From CALXOD01 sp964402715 (lineage in GTDB: Bacteria > Verrucomicrobiota > Lentisphaeria > Victivallales > Victivallaceae), in assembly GCA_964402715.1 (NCBI GenBank), contig CAYODJ010000015.1:1-49037 (forward strand): a DNA stretch of 49,037 bases, read 5' to 3'. Under the pieces are notes generated by a model. That model did not search any database. It was not told the DNA's origin and was given only the letters and a program-made list of their open reading frames with translations. Below are positions 35,256-44,367 of the stretch, in pieces (within the stretch, counting starts at the first letter, position 1; each line of letters starts with the position of its first letter). The translations under genes were made by a program, and so were the position numbers.

Positions 35256-35720
35256 AAAATGGCTCTCGGAGGGCCTCAGGACTCCGCGCAGCCAACTTCA
35301 ATGCGCTGCGGAGGAGATATCGCCAGCGTTCGGAAAGCCGACACTGAGTCAACCGAAATGGCGGATCTGCGCCGGCTCGGCGGCGTTTCCTGCAGTCAGG
35401 AATGATCCGGTCTGCATGATCCGCGAAACGACATTATTCGGCAAATGTCCGGCGAGAGAAACGTCGATGTCGCGGATGTACGCAGCTGGCGCCGTTCATG
35501 GTTGACGAGTCGTGTCCGGGGATCCGTTTCGGCACCGTAGCGCACGGCGGGACGGCGGCGTGAACCGTGTAAAACCGCCGGATACGCCTGTCACGACGGG
35601 GAGACGCCGGACTCTCCCCGGTTGTTCCCGTACGACGGTCCGTTGCGAGGTTTCCCCGATCGATGCGAACCGTCGATCCGCAGATGCCGCTGCAAGACAA
35701 CAAATACAGGAGCTGAGACG
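35256..35720. other. Intergenic stretch with a stem-loop (465 bp)
   Basis: No gene is supported. A hairpin at 35597-35620 has an 8-bp perfect stem (CGGGGAGA with TCTCCCCG) and an 8-nt loop but no strong T-tract. AGGAG at about 35705 is the ribosome-binding site of the next gene. Confidence 0.45.
35597..35620 (+). repeat. Perfect 8-bp stem-loop between DUF1015 and acyl-CoA synthetase genes
   Basis: CGGGGAGA and TCTCCCCG are exact complements around CGCCGGAC. It may be a transcription-end or mRNA-leader structure. Confidence 0.5.
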
Positions 35721-37385
35721 ATGAATCCCGTGTTCACGACAGACAACGGAGCCGGACTCTCGGGCGATATGCCCGTCGTTTCCCCAAAGCAGTTCAATTT
35801 CGGATATGATGTGATCGACCGCTGGGCCGAATTTGATCGGAACAAGCTGGCCATGATCTGGACGAATCAGAAGCAGGAAGAGCGGCGATACACTTTCAGA
35901 GACCTGAAGAAATTATCCAACCAGGCGGCCAATCTGCTGCTCAAGTACGGCATCTCCCACGGCGATCGGGTGTTCATCATGCTGCCGCGGCTGCCGGAGT
36001 GGTGGATATTCTCTCTGGCTCTCATCAAACTCGGAGCGATACAGTGTCCCTCGCCGACGCTGCTGATGCCGCAGGATATCCAATACCGGATCCGCGCGGG
36101 AAAATTCAAGATGGTCATCACCGACGCCGACAATGCCGCCAAATTCGACGCCGTATATAACTTATGTCCCACGCTGAATCTGCGTCTGCTGATCGACGGG
36201 AACCGTCCGGGATGGATCGACTATCAGTCCGAAATCCACCGCCCTCCCCAGCTGTCGCCCCATGCGGTGAAAACCCCATTCCCCATACGCACGCAGTCTT
36301 GCGACCCGATGCTGCTGGTGTTCACTTCCGGAACCAGCAAGAGTCCCAAAATGGTGCTGCACTCCTATGACTACCCGCTTGGACACCGCGTCACCGGGGA
36401 ATTCTGGCACGATCTCACACCGAACGATCTGCATTTCACCGTGTCCGACACCGGCTGGGCGAAAAATATGTGGGGAAATTACTTCGGACAGTGGATCGCC
36501 GGCAGTTGCATCTTCGTCTACGACGTCCGCGGCAAATTCCATGCGGAGGAGCTGCTGCCACTGCTGGAAAGATACGGGGTCACGAGTTTCTGCGCACCGC
36601 CGACGGTCTATCGGATGCTCATTCTCAACGACCTCTCCAAATTCGATTTCAGGGAACTGCGCACCTGCACCGCGGCGGGTGAACCGCTTCATACCGAAAC
36701 CGTGAAAATCTGGCAGGAAAGCACCGGACTTACAATCCGGCAGGGCTATGGGCAGACGGAAAGCGTCTGCATGATTGCGACACCGTCGACCGTCCGCAAC
36801 CAGCCCGGAGCGATGGGCATCGCCTCGCCCGGATGGGAGATTGAACTGCATGATGAAAACGGCCGCCCCGTGAAACAGGGCGAGGAAGGGAGAATCGCGG
36901 TCAAAATCAGTGAGAACCGCCCGGTCGGTCTGTTCCGCTGCTATCTCGACAATGACGAGGAGAACGCCAGAAGTTTCATCGACGGCTTCTACTACACCGG
37001 CGACAAGGCCTATCAGGATCAGAACGGCTATTACTGGTTCGTCGGACGCAGCGACGACATCATCAAAAGTTCCGGATACCGCATCGGACCGTCTGAGGTC
37101 GAGGATGTTCTGACTCTGCATCCGGCGGTACATGAGGCTGCGGTAGTCGGCGCACCCGACCCGCTACGCGGCACGAAAGTGAAAGCCTACATCGTCCTGC
37201 ACCAGGGTGTCACGGCGACGGAATCCCTGGTTAAAGAACTGCAGAATCATGTGAAGAAACTCACCGCCCCGTACAAATATCCCAGAGAAATCGAATTCGT
37301 CGACAGACTGCCGAAAACTTTTTCCGGAAAAATAATGCGCAGCGCCCTGCGTCATCATGCTGAAACCGGCGAAAAGACATGGTGA
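35721..37385 (+). CDS. Acyl-CoA synthetase (AMP-forming, medium-chain type)
   Basis: The 554-residue ANL-superfamily enzyme activates a carboxylic acid as an adenylate and then a CoA ester. ANL signatures are in order: P-loop-like LLVFTSGTSKSPKMVLHSY near residue 197, RQGYGQTE near residue 338, YYTGDKAYQDQNGYYWFVGR near residue 425, SGYRIGPSEVE near residue 453 and the catalytic-lysine region LPKTFSGKIMRSALR near residue 535. The sequence style resembles medium-chain or acetoacetate/butyrate-type synthetases; the substrate is not readable. AGGAG precedes the ATG at 35721. Confidence 0.9.
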   Translation: MNPVFTTDNGAGLSGDMPVVSPKQFNFGYDVIDRWAEFDRNKLAMIWTNQKQEERRYTFRDLKKLSNQAANLLLKYGISHGDRVFIMLPRLPEWWIFSLALIKLGAIQCPSPTLLMPQDIQYRIRAGKFKMVITDADNAAKFDAVYNLCPTLNLRLLIDGNRPGWIDYQSEIHRPPQLSPHAVKTPFPIRTQSCDPMLLVFTSGTSKSPKMVLHSYDYPLGHRVTGEFWHDLTPNDLHFTVSDTGWAKNMWGNYFGQWIAGSCIFVYDVRGKFHAEELLPLLERYGVTSFCAPPTVYRMLILNDLSKFDFRELRTCTAAGEPLHTETVKIWQESTGLTIRQGYGQTESVCMIATPSTVRNQPGAMGIASPGWEIELHDENGRPVKQGEEGRIAVKISENRPVGLFRCYLDNDEENARSFIDGFYYTGDKAYQDQNGYYWFVGRSDDIIKSSGYRIGPSEVEDVLTLHPAVHEAAVVGAPDPLRGTKVKAYIVLHQGVTATESLVKELQNHVKKLTAPYKYPREIEFVDRLPKTFSGKIMRSALRHHAETGEKTW

Positions 37386-37620
37386 TCTCCTCGGCACATG
37401 TCAGGATGTCGCGTACCGCGCGAAGCGCAGCGGACGACAGACCGGCTGACTCCGACCGCCTGCAGGAATAAAACGCACTTCTCCCCAGGGTTTCGCCACG
37501 CTCCCGCATGCACGCCGCCGTCTTGAACGCGATATTACGGCATTTGCCATTGTCCGACGGCCGGGATATATTACCGACCGGCTGTGGATCACCAGCAGCG
37601 TAGTCGTGGAGGAAAGCGTC

Positions 37621-38016
37621 GTGCAACCCGGAGACCGAGTTCTTTGCCGAAACTGCGGAGAGTACTGCATAGTCAAAGTTCGGGATGTCCTGAACGACGA
37701 ATGGAAGATATCAGGCAGGGAGTATTTCTGCATGTTCTGTTCGGCATCCCTCGGTGCCGTGAACACCTCGGATTGCGAAAAGTCGCGGCGGACGGACGCC
37801 GCGTCGTCGCTGTCGGCGCTGCTGGGCGGCTCCGCGGCACCGGCAGAGGTCAAACTTGATGAGGCCGGGCAGACGTTCCATTTCTGCCGCGACTGCGCCG
37901 ATTTCATTGCACACCCGTTTCTCAACCGCTGCCAACGCCACGGCCGCGACACCGATCCGATGGGAGACTGTCCCGATTTCACTCCGAGAAATCCGCAGGA
38001 TGTCCGGAAGTCTTGA
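37621..38016 (+). CDS. Cysteine-rich zinc-ribbon protein of unknown function
   Basis: The 131-residue product has Cys pairs CRNC (near residue 10) and CMFC (near residue 37), then FHFCRDC (near residue 90) and later CQ...C residues, suggesting one or two zinc ribbons. A low-complexity Ser/Ala stretch lies between. No family is recognised. The start is a GTG at 37621, set by GGAGGAA 7 nt upstream; an in-frame GTG at 37606 overlaps that site. It is followed by thiE after 15 nt, so the two probably form an operon. Confidence 0.65.
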   Translation: MQPGDRVLCRNCGEYCIVKVRDVLNDEWKISGREYFCMFCSASLGAVNTSDCEKSRRTDAASSLSALLGGSAAPAEVKLDEAGQTFHFCRDCADFIAHPFLNRCQRHGRDTDPMGDCPDFTPRNPQDVRKS

Positions 38017-38031
38017 CCATGAGAGGCACAT

Positions 38032-38703
38032 ATGATTCCGTCCGTCTTTAAAACCCGCGAAAAACGCCGCGAAGCCTTCAACCAAGCCGACATCTATCCG
38101 GTGTTGTCGTCAGAATTCACCATGGGCCGCCCGGTGGCCGATATTTTTGCGTCCGCCGTGCGCGGCGGAGCAAGGATAGTGCAGCTGCGGGAAAAAAGGA
38201 ACAACAAAAAATTTCTGTATGATCTGGCTGTGTCGTGCCGTCTGGCCGCCAATGAATTCGGCGTGCTGCTGATCGTCGACGACCATGTTGATGTGGCACT
38301 GGCGGCGTGCGCCGACGGTGTCCATCTCGGACGGGAAGATCTTCCGATCGCGGCGGCCAGATCAATCGCGCCGGAGCTGCTGATCGGCGGATCCACGCAC
38401 AATCTGAACGAAGCCTTGTCCGCGCAATCCGAAGACGCCGACTATATCAACATCGGACCGATTTATCCCACCAGCACCAAGCAGGTTCAATGCGGAAACA
38501 TCGGAACGGCCGCAATCAGGGAAATCGCGTCCCGCGTCAATCTGCCTTTCACGGTCATGGGGGGGATCAAGACGCGACATGTCGCGGAGTTGTGTGCGGC
38601 CGGCGCACGACGGATTGCCATGATAACTGAAATCACCACCGCCGCGGACGTTGAACAAAAAGTGCGGGAGCTGCGCGGTTTGATCCTTGAAAACCGCCCC
38701 TGA
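38032..38703 (+). CDS. thiE: Thiamine-phosphate synthase
   Basis: The 223-residue TIM-barrel enzyme joins the thiazole and pyrimidine halves of thiamine. Landmarks are IVQLREKRNNKKF near residue 48, LLIVDDHVDVALAACADGVHLGREDL in separated pieces around residues 78-104, GGSTHNLNEA near residue 120 and IGPIYPTSTKQ near residue 142, then TVMGGIK near residue 177. The length is normal. GAGAGG lies 5 nt before the ATG. Confidence 0.95.
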   Translation: MIPSVFKTREKRREAFNQADIYPVLSSEFTMGRPVADIFASAVRGGARIVQLREKRNNKKFLYDLAVSCRLAANEFGVLLIVDDHVDVALAACADGVHLGREDLPIAAARSIAPELLIGGSTHNLNEALSAQSEDADYINIGPIYPTSTKQVQCGNIGTAAIREIASRVNLPFTVMGGIKTRHVAELCAAGARRIAMITEITTAADVEQKVRELRGLILENRP

Positions 38704-39107
38704 AAGGCTATATTGGCGCACGGTTCCGCATGGAACGGTAGCTTTCTGAGGCAACAGTTCGCCTGATGCGGATCCATGGACGCACCGACTCCGCCGTGCG
38801 GCGAGATCCGTCTGACAAAACAGAGCCGGATAACCGCCGTCGCAGCAGACCTGGCGATAAGAATCTGTGCCGACGGAACGGGTGGATGCTGTTTGACGGT
38901 TCTGGGATCGGCGCAGACCGATAGTACGGAATGTCGTGCGCGTCCGGAGACGCATCCGCGCACCCCGCCCCCCGTCGACACGCACGGAAATATTATTTCC
39001 TGCGCCTCCCGTGGCATATGACCGCATTCTTTAAGCGGATGTCCGCAGGCTCGGGCTGCGGAACCGTCCGCCGGTGTCTTTGAAACTTCAGAAAGGAACA
39101 ACCTAAA
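38704..39107. other. Intergenic stretch after thiE (404 bp)
   Basis: No gene is supported. A short GTTCC/GGAAC hairpin lies at about 38722-38737, soon after the thiE stop. The right edge holds the GAAAGGA ribosome-binding site of a small upstream ORF. Confidence 0.4.
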
Positions 39108-39188
39108 ATGATCCACATCGCCTGCACGACGAGGCGTGATACGCGATCCATGTCAAACAATCTTTCAATATCGCAAGGAGAACATTGA
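39108..39188 (+). CDS. Small upstream ORF coupled to the dehydrogenase gene
   Basis: An ATG with GAAAGGA upstream opens a 26-codon frame (MIHIACTTRRDTRSMSNNLS then ISQGEH) that stops 2 nt before the start of the dehydrogenase gene. The ribosome-binding site AAGGAG of the dehydrogenase lies inside its last codons. It has only one Leu codon, so it is not a classic leucine attenuator. Coupled translation is possible. Confidence 0.35.
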   Translation: MIHIACTTRRDTRSMSNNLSISQGEH

Positions 39189-39190
39189 AA

Positions 39191-40315
39191 ATGTCGGGAA
39201 AGACCTATAAAATCGCCGCATTGCCCGGCGACGGGACCGGTCCGGAAGTTGTTGCCGAGGGGATGAAAGTCCTGAACGCCGCCGCACACCGATTCGGATT
39301 CAAGCTTGAATTCAATGTGTTCGACTGGGGCGGCCAGCGCTACCTCGACACCGGCTGTGTTCTCCCTGACGGCGCTGTCGAGACACTGAAGAAGCATGAC
39401 GCCGTGTTCCTAGGTGCAATCGGACATCCGCAGGTCAAACCTGGCATCCTGGAAAAGGGCATTCTTCTGAAGCTGCGTTTCGACCTAGATCAGTACATCA
39501 ATCTGCGTCCGGTCAAACTCTATCCCGGAGTCGAGACACCTCTGGCCAACAAAGGTCCGCAGGACATCGATTATGTCGTAGTGAGGGAAAACGTCGGAGA
39601 CGTATACTGCGGCATCGGAGGTTCCTCGCAGCAGGGGACAAAGCAGGAAGTCGCGGTGCAGGAGATGGTCTACAGCTATTTCCAGGTGGAGCGCTGCATA
39701 AGATTCGCTTTCGAGGAGGCCAGGCGCCGGCATACTCCTGGCAAACCGTGGCGCGGACTGTCGGATAAGGATATCGCCGACGGAAAGATCGCCCAGGTGA
39801 CGTTGTGCGGAAAGACCAACGTCCTCACCTATGTGTTCGGCCTGTGGGAACGGGTATTTCATGAGGTCGCGGCAGAATATCCCGATGTGAAAACATCCTA
39901 CTGCCACGTCGACGCCACGTGCATGTGGATGATCAAGAATCCGGAATGGTTCGACGTGCTGGTCACCAGCAATATGTTCGGCGACATCATAACGGATCTG
40001 GCTGCTATGACGCAGGGAGGCATGGGCACAGCCGCCGGCGGAAACATCAATCCGAACGGCGTAAGCATGTTTGAACCAATCGGCGGATCAGCGCCTAAAT
40101 ATACCGGTCTGGGCGTGATCAATCCGCTCGCGGCCATCGGAGCTGCGGCCATGATGCTGGACTTCCTCGGTGAAACCAAGGCGGCTGCGGCCATCGAAAA
40201 CGGCATAGCCTATGTGACCAGCAGCAAACTCAAGTCCGTCGCCGCCGGCAAGATGGGATATTCGACATCCGAAGTCGGCGACCTCATCGCGGAAAACGTC
40301 AGAGCATCTCTTTGA
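39191..40315 (+). CDS. Isocitrate/isopropylmalate dehydrogenase family protein
   Basis: The 374-residue beta-decarboxylating dehydrogenase starts KIAALPGDGTGPEVVAEG. It contains YVVVRENVGDVYCGIGG near residue 118, GKTNVLTY near residue 210 and VTSNMFGDIITDLAA near residue 256 with the metal-binding aspartates, then NINPNGVSMFEPIGGSAP near residue 285. Overall it is most like 3-isopropylmalate dehydrogenase (LeuB), but isocitrate and tartrate dehydrogenases share this fold and no other leucine genes are nearby. AAGGAG is 10 nt before the ATG. Confidence 0.88.
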   Translation: MSGKTYKIAALPGDGTGPEVVAEGMKVLNAAAHRFGFKLEFNVFDWGGQRYLDTGCVLPDGAVETLKKHDAVFLGAIGHPQVKPGILEKGILLKLRFDLDQYINLRPVKLYPGVETPLANKGPQDIDYVVVRENVGDVYCGIGGSSQQGTKQEVAVQEMVYSYFQVERCIRFAFEEARRRHTPGKPWRGLSDKDIADGKIAQVTLCGKTNVLTYVFGLWERVFHEVAAEYPDVKTSYCHVDATCMWMIKNPEWFDVLVTSNMFGDIITDLAAMTQGGMGTAAGGNINPNGVSMFEPIGGSAPKYTGLGVINPLAAIGAAAMMLDFLGETKAAAAIENGIAYVTSSKLKSVAAGKMGYSTSEVGDLIAENVRASL

Positions 40316-41172
40316 TGGCCTCGTTTTCAACATACCTGAGAAGAAGAGACGACAGCCGCACGGATGACGACGGTTATGTTTTCGCGTCGGAAAACCGCTC
40401 CTCATATTTCATAGCTCGCTCACGTCTGGCAGAAAAGTCACGTTTCCTGCGAGATCTGGAGTTCATGCAGGACGGCGACAGCCGCGAGTGCCTGTTGAAG
40501 ATGTCGCCGTCCGTCAAGATCGGAGTTCATGACGGACTCTTCATCAAATGTTACAGGCAGCGCAGTGCGCTGCACACTTTAAGACGGAGCTTTCTGATGC
40601 CGCGTCCTTTCCGCTGTCTCGCGGGGTCTCTGCACCTGCGTCTCATCGGAGCGCACACTCCGAAAGTATTCTTCGCACAGCGGGTTCGGCGGGGCGCATT
40701 CGCCTTCAGCGACGCGCTGATCACCGAGCCGCTCCCCGCCGGGGACGTGTTTCTATCCCGGCTGGTCGAGATGTCTCCGGAACCGCTCCTTCCGCGCCTG
40801 TTGAACTCCCTGGCGGTTCTCGTCGCGGACATGCATGCCAGCGGAATGGAACACGGGGATCTGAGTCTGCGCAACTTATATGCGCTAGACGACGGCGGAA
40901 CCGATCGAGGTGCGCACATTGGCCTGATCGATTTGGACGGCTGCCGTCTGTACCGCGGCGATGTTCCGGCACGGCGTCGGCGCCGTGAGGTGGCGAGAAT
41001 TCTGTCGTCGTATCTGCGCTGCCGCCGCGCTGGAAATCTGCCGGAGCCGGACTACGGCGACCTTGTCCGAAGTTTCGTCGAACCGTACGAGAACAAATGC
41101 GGAATGCGCCTGAATGCGGCGCGGCTGAGGAAACGCACCGAATATCTCGCTCAACGGATCAGAGTCAAATGA
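40315..41172 (+). CDS. WaaP-like lipopolysaccharide core sugar kinase
   Basis: The 285-residue protein shows a minimal kinase fold of the WaaP/Kdo-kinase group: GLFIKCYRQRS near residue 75 (ATP-binding Lys), MHASGMEHGDLSLRNLY near residue 178 with the catalytic His-Gly-Asp and metal-binding Asn, and IGLIDLDGCRLYRG near residue 202 (DLD in place of DFG). These enzymes phosphorylate heptose or Kdo in the LPS core. The start codon overlaps the dehydrogenase stop. The C-terminus is Arg-rich. Confidence 0.8.
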   Translation: MASFSTYLRRRDDSRTDDDGYVFASENRSSYFIARSRLAEKSRFLRDLEFMQDGDSRECLLKMSPSVKIGVHDGLFIKCYRQRSALHTLRRSFLMPRPFRCLAGSLHLRLIGAHTPKVFFAQRVRRGAFAFSDALITEPLPAGDVFLSRLVEMSPEPLLPRLLNSLAVLVADMHASGMEHGDLSLRNLYALDDGGTDRGAHIGLIDLDGCRLYRGDVPARRRRREVARILSSYLRCRRAGNLPEPDYGDLVRSFVEPYENKCGMRLNAARLRKRTEYLAQRIRVK

Positions 41173-41304
41173 AATCATCGTCATGCCCGGACCCCTCATG
41201 TCCGCAGTCGTTCCACAAGCCCATGGCAGCCGCGGAGTCAGGCCACGTCAGGCCGCATCCCGCACCGCAGCGGCTCCGCACCGGAGTATATATAAGGACG
41301 ACTA

Positions 41305-42003
41305 ATGCCGGACGACATTAAGAAACTGGAGACACTCCTCGGAGCACCGTTTCCCCGAAGACAGCTGCTGCTTGAAGCTGTGACTCACCGTTCCTACGCG
41401 ACGGAGCACAACCTCGGCTACGACAACCAGCGTCTTGAATTTCTGGGCGACGCGGTTCTGGAGATCATTCTGACCGACTATCTATTCAAACGTTATCCCG
41501 AAGCAGCCGAGGGCGAGATGACGGTGATGCGCTCCGCACTTGTCAGAGAAGCTTCCCTCGCAAAGCTTGCGCGCAGAATCAAGCTCGGCAGATATCTCCA
41601 TATCGGTCGCGGCGAAGAGGGCAATGCCGGCTCCGAGAGGGATTCAACGCTGGCCGACCTCTTCGAAGCGGTTCTGGGCGCGTTCTATCTCAACGCCGGA
41701 TTCGACGCGGTGCGTTCATTCCTGCTGACGTTGATAGAAGCCGAATTCCCGGATCCGCACAGCCTGTCGGCCGCGCTGAATCCGAAGGGGGATCTCCAGG
41801 AACTGTCTCAGAACAAGTGGGGAGAGCAGCCGCAGTACGTGGTTACGCATGTGTCAGGACCGGAGCATCACCCAACCTACGAGGTGGAGGTACGTCTGCA
41901 CGGACTCGTCGCGTTGGGCCGCGCCAGCAGCCGGCGCGCCGCTGAAAGCGAAGCCGCGCAACAACTTCTGAACCATCTGCACAACGGGAAAGGGGCGATC
42001 TGA
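41305..42003 (+). CDS. rnc: Ribonuclease III
   Basis: The 232-residue enzyme cuts double-stranded RNA in rRNA and mRNA processing. The catalytic signature NQRLEFLGDAVLE is present near residue 41, with the second acidic cluster in TLADLFEAVLGAFYL near residue 113. A C-terminal dsRNA-binding domain runs from about residue 155 (NPKGDLQELSQNKWG to RRAAESEAAQQLL). The length is normal. AAGGACGA sits just before the ATG. Confidence 0.96.
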   Translation: MPDDIKKLETLLGAPFPRRQLLLEAVTHRSYATEHNLGYDNQRLEFLGDAVLEIILTDYLFKRYPEAAEGEMTVMRSALVREASLAKLARRIKLGRYLHIGRGEEGNAGSERDSTLADLFEAVLGAFYLNAGFDAVRSFLLTLIEAEFPDPHSLSAALNPKGDLQELSQNKWGEQPQYVVTHVSGPEHHPTYEVEVRLHGLVALGRASSRRAAESEAAQQLLNHLHNGKGAI

Positions 42004-42160
42004 ACAAGGAAAGTCGGTGCGGAGGCGATCGGTGCGCCGAGGGAATATAATCTTCCCGCTCTCTCCGTGGCAGGAATCTGTGCGCGACCGCCGATCAGGC
42101 GTGTTTTCCGCCAGTCACATGAATGAGCTCGGCAGACAATAAAAACAGAGGAACACAATC

Positions 42161-43345
42161 ATGCACAATGTCATCGGGACAGCGTTGACCCAATCCGCCA
42201 CCAAAGCGCTCTTCTGCGGCGCCGGTGAACTTGGCAAAGAAGTGATTATCGCCATGCAGCGGCTTGGAGTGGAGGTCATCGCGTTGGATCGGTACGCCAA
42301 CGCCCCCGGGATGCAGGTGGCTCACCGCGCCCATGTCGTCAACATGCTGGACGGTGCCCAGCTTCGTGCCGCAATCGAGCGGGAAAAACCGGATTACATA
42401 ATACCGGAGGTGGAGGCGATCGCCACCGGAACCCTGCTGGAGCTGGAAAGCGAAGGCTACAATGTCATTCCGACGGCAAGGGCCGCGAATCTCACCATGA
42501 ACCGAGAAGGCATCCGCCGTCTGGCGGCGGAACAGCTCGGACTCCCCACCTCCCCCTACAGATTCGCCGCCAGTTATCAGGAATTCCGCACGGCGGTCGC
42601 CGATATAGGAACGCCCTGCGTAATCAAGCCGATCATGAGCTCCTCCGGGCATGGACAAAGCATCGTCAGAACCGCCTCCGATGTGGAGGCGGCATGGAAA
42701 AACTCCCAGGAAGGCGGGCGGGCCGGAGCGGGAAAGGTGATTGTGGAAGGCTTCGTGCCTTTCGATTATGAGATCACGCTGCTGACCGTCCGTCATGTCG
42801 GCGGTGTCTCTTTCCTGCGACCGATCGGACACCATCAGGTCAACGGAGACTATCAGGAGTCATGGCAGCCGCAGCCGATGACTCCGGACGCGCTCGCCAG
42901 AGCGCAGCAGATTGCCGAGACAATCACCGGAGCGCTGGGCGGCCGCGGCATCTTCGGCGTGGAACTGTTCGTCCGCGGCGACGAAGTCATCTTCAGCGAG
43001 GTGAGTCCCCGTCCGCACGATACGGGCATGGTGACGATGATTTCACAGGATCTATCCGAATTCGATCTGCACGCAAGAGCGATACTCGGCCTGCCCATTC
43101 CCAACATCACTTTCTACGGCGCATCAGCGTCGAAGGCGATTGTGGCCGACGGGTGCTCCACCCATGTCTCTTTCGGAAATCTCGCGAAAGTGCTGGCGGA
43201 GGAGAACACCAACATACGCCTGTTCGGCAAGCCTGAACTGAACGGCCATCGCCGACTCGGCGTGTTGCTCGCACGGGGCAGCGATGTCAAGGATGCCGTC
43301 GCCAAAGTCATGCGAATGAGGAAAGATCTTGAAATCATACTGTGA
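42161..43345 (+). CDS. purT: Formate-dependent phosphoribosylglycinamide formyltransferase
   Basis: The 394-residue ATP-grasp enzyme adds formate to GAR in purine synthesis. Landmarks are FCGAGELGKEVIIAMQRLG near residue 18, PDYIIPEVEAIAT near residue 77, CVIKPIMSSSGHGQS near residue 152, EGFVPFDYEITLLTVR near residue 195 and GVELFVRGDEVIFSEVSPRPHDTGM around residue 265-290. Length matches PurT (about 390). GAGGAACAC precedes the ATG. Confidence 0.97.
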   Translation: MHNVIGTALTQSATKALFCGAGELGKEVIIAMQRLGVEVIALDRYANAPGMQVAHRAHVVNMLDGAQLRAAIEREKPDYIIPEVEAIATGTLLELESEGYNVIPTARAANLTMNREGIRRLAAEQLGLPTSPYRFAASYQEFRTAVADIGTPCVIKPIMSSSGHGQSIVRTASDVEAAWKNSQEGGRAGAGKVIVEGFVPFDYEITLLTVRHVGGVSFLRPIGHHQVNGDYQESWQPQPMTPDALARAQQIAETITGALGGRGIFGVELFVRGDEVIFSEVSPRPHDTGMVTMISQDLSEFDLHARAILGLPIPNITFYGASASKAIVADGCSTHVSFGNLAKVLAEENTNIRLFGKPELNGHRRLGVLLARGSDVKDAVAKVMRMRKDLEIIL

Positions 43346-43377
43346 CGGCACATCCTCCGCTGCGGACGCCGCCCTCT

Positions 43378-43395
43378 CCGTCGCAGCTGCGACGG
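43378..43395. repeat. Perfect 18-bp palindrome after purT
   Basis: CCGTCGCAGCTGCGACGG is fully self-complementary. It lies 33 nt past the purT stop and could form an RNA hairpin or a protein site; there is no T-tract. Confidence 0.5.
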
Positions 43396-43555
43396 ACGGA
43401 GGCATGCAGAACGGGTCGACCCCGGACGGCGGCGCGGTAATGACGGGGCGTGCCGCCGATGATAATCCGATGTCAGAAAAGCAATCGTCCTCACCACGAG
43501 GGGAATCGCTGCGGCTGCGTTTCCCCGGTTGGACGCAGAACAGCCGAGGCGGCTG

Positions 43556-44059
43556 ATGACCCGCGTCTCATATAACGTCGTGCTGTTGCATCCTGAGATT
43601 CCGCAGAACACCGGCGGAATCGGCCGTCTGTGCGTGGCCACAGAGACACGGCTGCATCTGATTCAACCGCTGGGCTTTTCTCTGGATGACAAGTATGTGC
43701 GCAGAGCCGGCATGGACTATTGGCGGCACCTGGATTTGAGCATCTATCAGGGATGGGATGATTTTCTGGAACGGAATGCGCACGCCAGGCTGTTCTTCTT
43801 TTCAACCAGGGGGAAGAGGTCTTTCTGGGATACGGAATACGACAACGGCTGCTATCTGGTCTTCGGTAGGGAATCGTCAGGGTTTCCTCCGTCTTTTTAT
43901 GCCCGTTACGCCGACCTGATGCGGCTGATACCCATGGAGGGATCCTTCCACCGCAGTCTGAATCTGGCCAACAGCGTCGCCATTGCCCTGTTTGAAGCGC
44001 TGCGGCAGGCGAACGCAAAATCCATGCAGACGGACACCGCAACGCGAAAGAGCACATGA
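43556..44059 (+). CDS. trmL: tRNA (cytidine/uridine-34-2'-O)-methyltransferase, TrmL type
   Basis: The product of 167 residues is a short SPOUT methylase like TrmL, which methylates the wobble base of tRNA-Leu. It has VLLHPEIPQNTGGIGRLC near residue 8, GRESSGFPPSFY near residue 109 and RSLNLANSVAIALFEALRQ near residue 138, the knot motifs of the family. The ATG at 43556 is preferred over an upstream in-frame ATG at 43529. No operon partner is clear. Confidence 0.92.
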   Translation: MTRVSYNVVLLHPEIPQNTGGIGRLCVATETRLHLIQPLGFSLDDKYVRRAGMDYWRHLDLSIYQGWDDFLERNAHARLFFFSTRGKRSFWDTEYDNGCYLVFGRESSGFPPSFYARYADLMRLIPMEGSFHRSLNLANSVAIALFEALRQANAKSMQTDTATRKST

Positions 44060-44367
44060 GAACACGGCCGTTCCCGCTGCGGCCGATCGCCGCCGTTCTG
44101 CCGATCCCGATCGGAATTTGCCTGATCCACTTCTGCTTCTGCCGCCGGCCGCGATGCTGTGTGCGCTGATCGTGATCTGCCGCATCCTCGCGCACCCGGA
44201 ACGCGCACGGATCATTCGGACGGTCGGTATTTCCGCATGAAGCGTCATCCGGCGACGTAATCCCGGGATCGGACGTCGTCGACATTGAAGCTTCCGAGGC
44301 CATGACGAATTCCTGCGGCACCGAACCACAGCGATGACGGAGAGTGTTCCCTCGCAGGGCACGTCTG
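44060..44367. other. Intergenic stretch with a possible frameshifted small ORF
   Basis: An ATG overlapping the trmL stop opens MRTRPFPLRPIAAVLPIPIG in one frame; about 20 codons later a second frame continues as LLLLPPAAMLCALIVICRIL then AHPERARIIRTVGISA. Together they would make a short hydrophobic protein, but a -1 shift separates them. No ribosome-binding site is evident. The rest holds no gene. Confidence 0.25.

Noticed and set aside
39108..39188. Classic leucine attenuator before the dehydrogenase gene
   Set aside because: The small ORF contains a single Leu codon and no terminator/antiterminator pair is visible.
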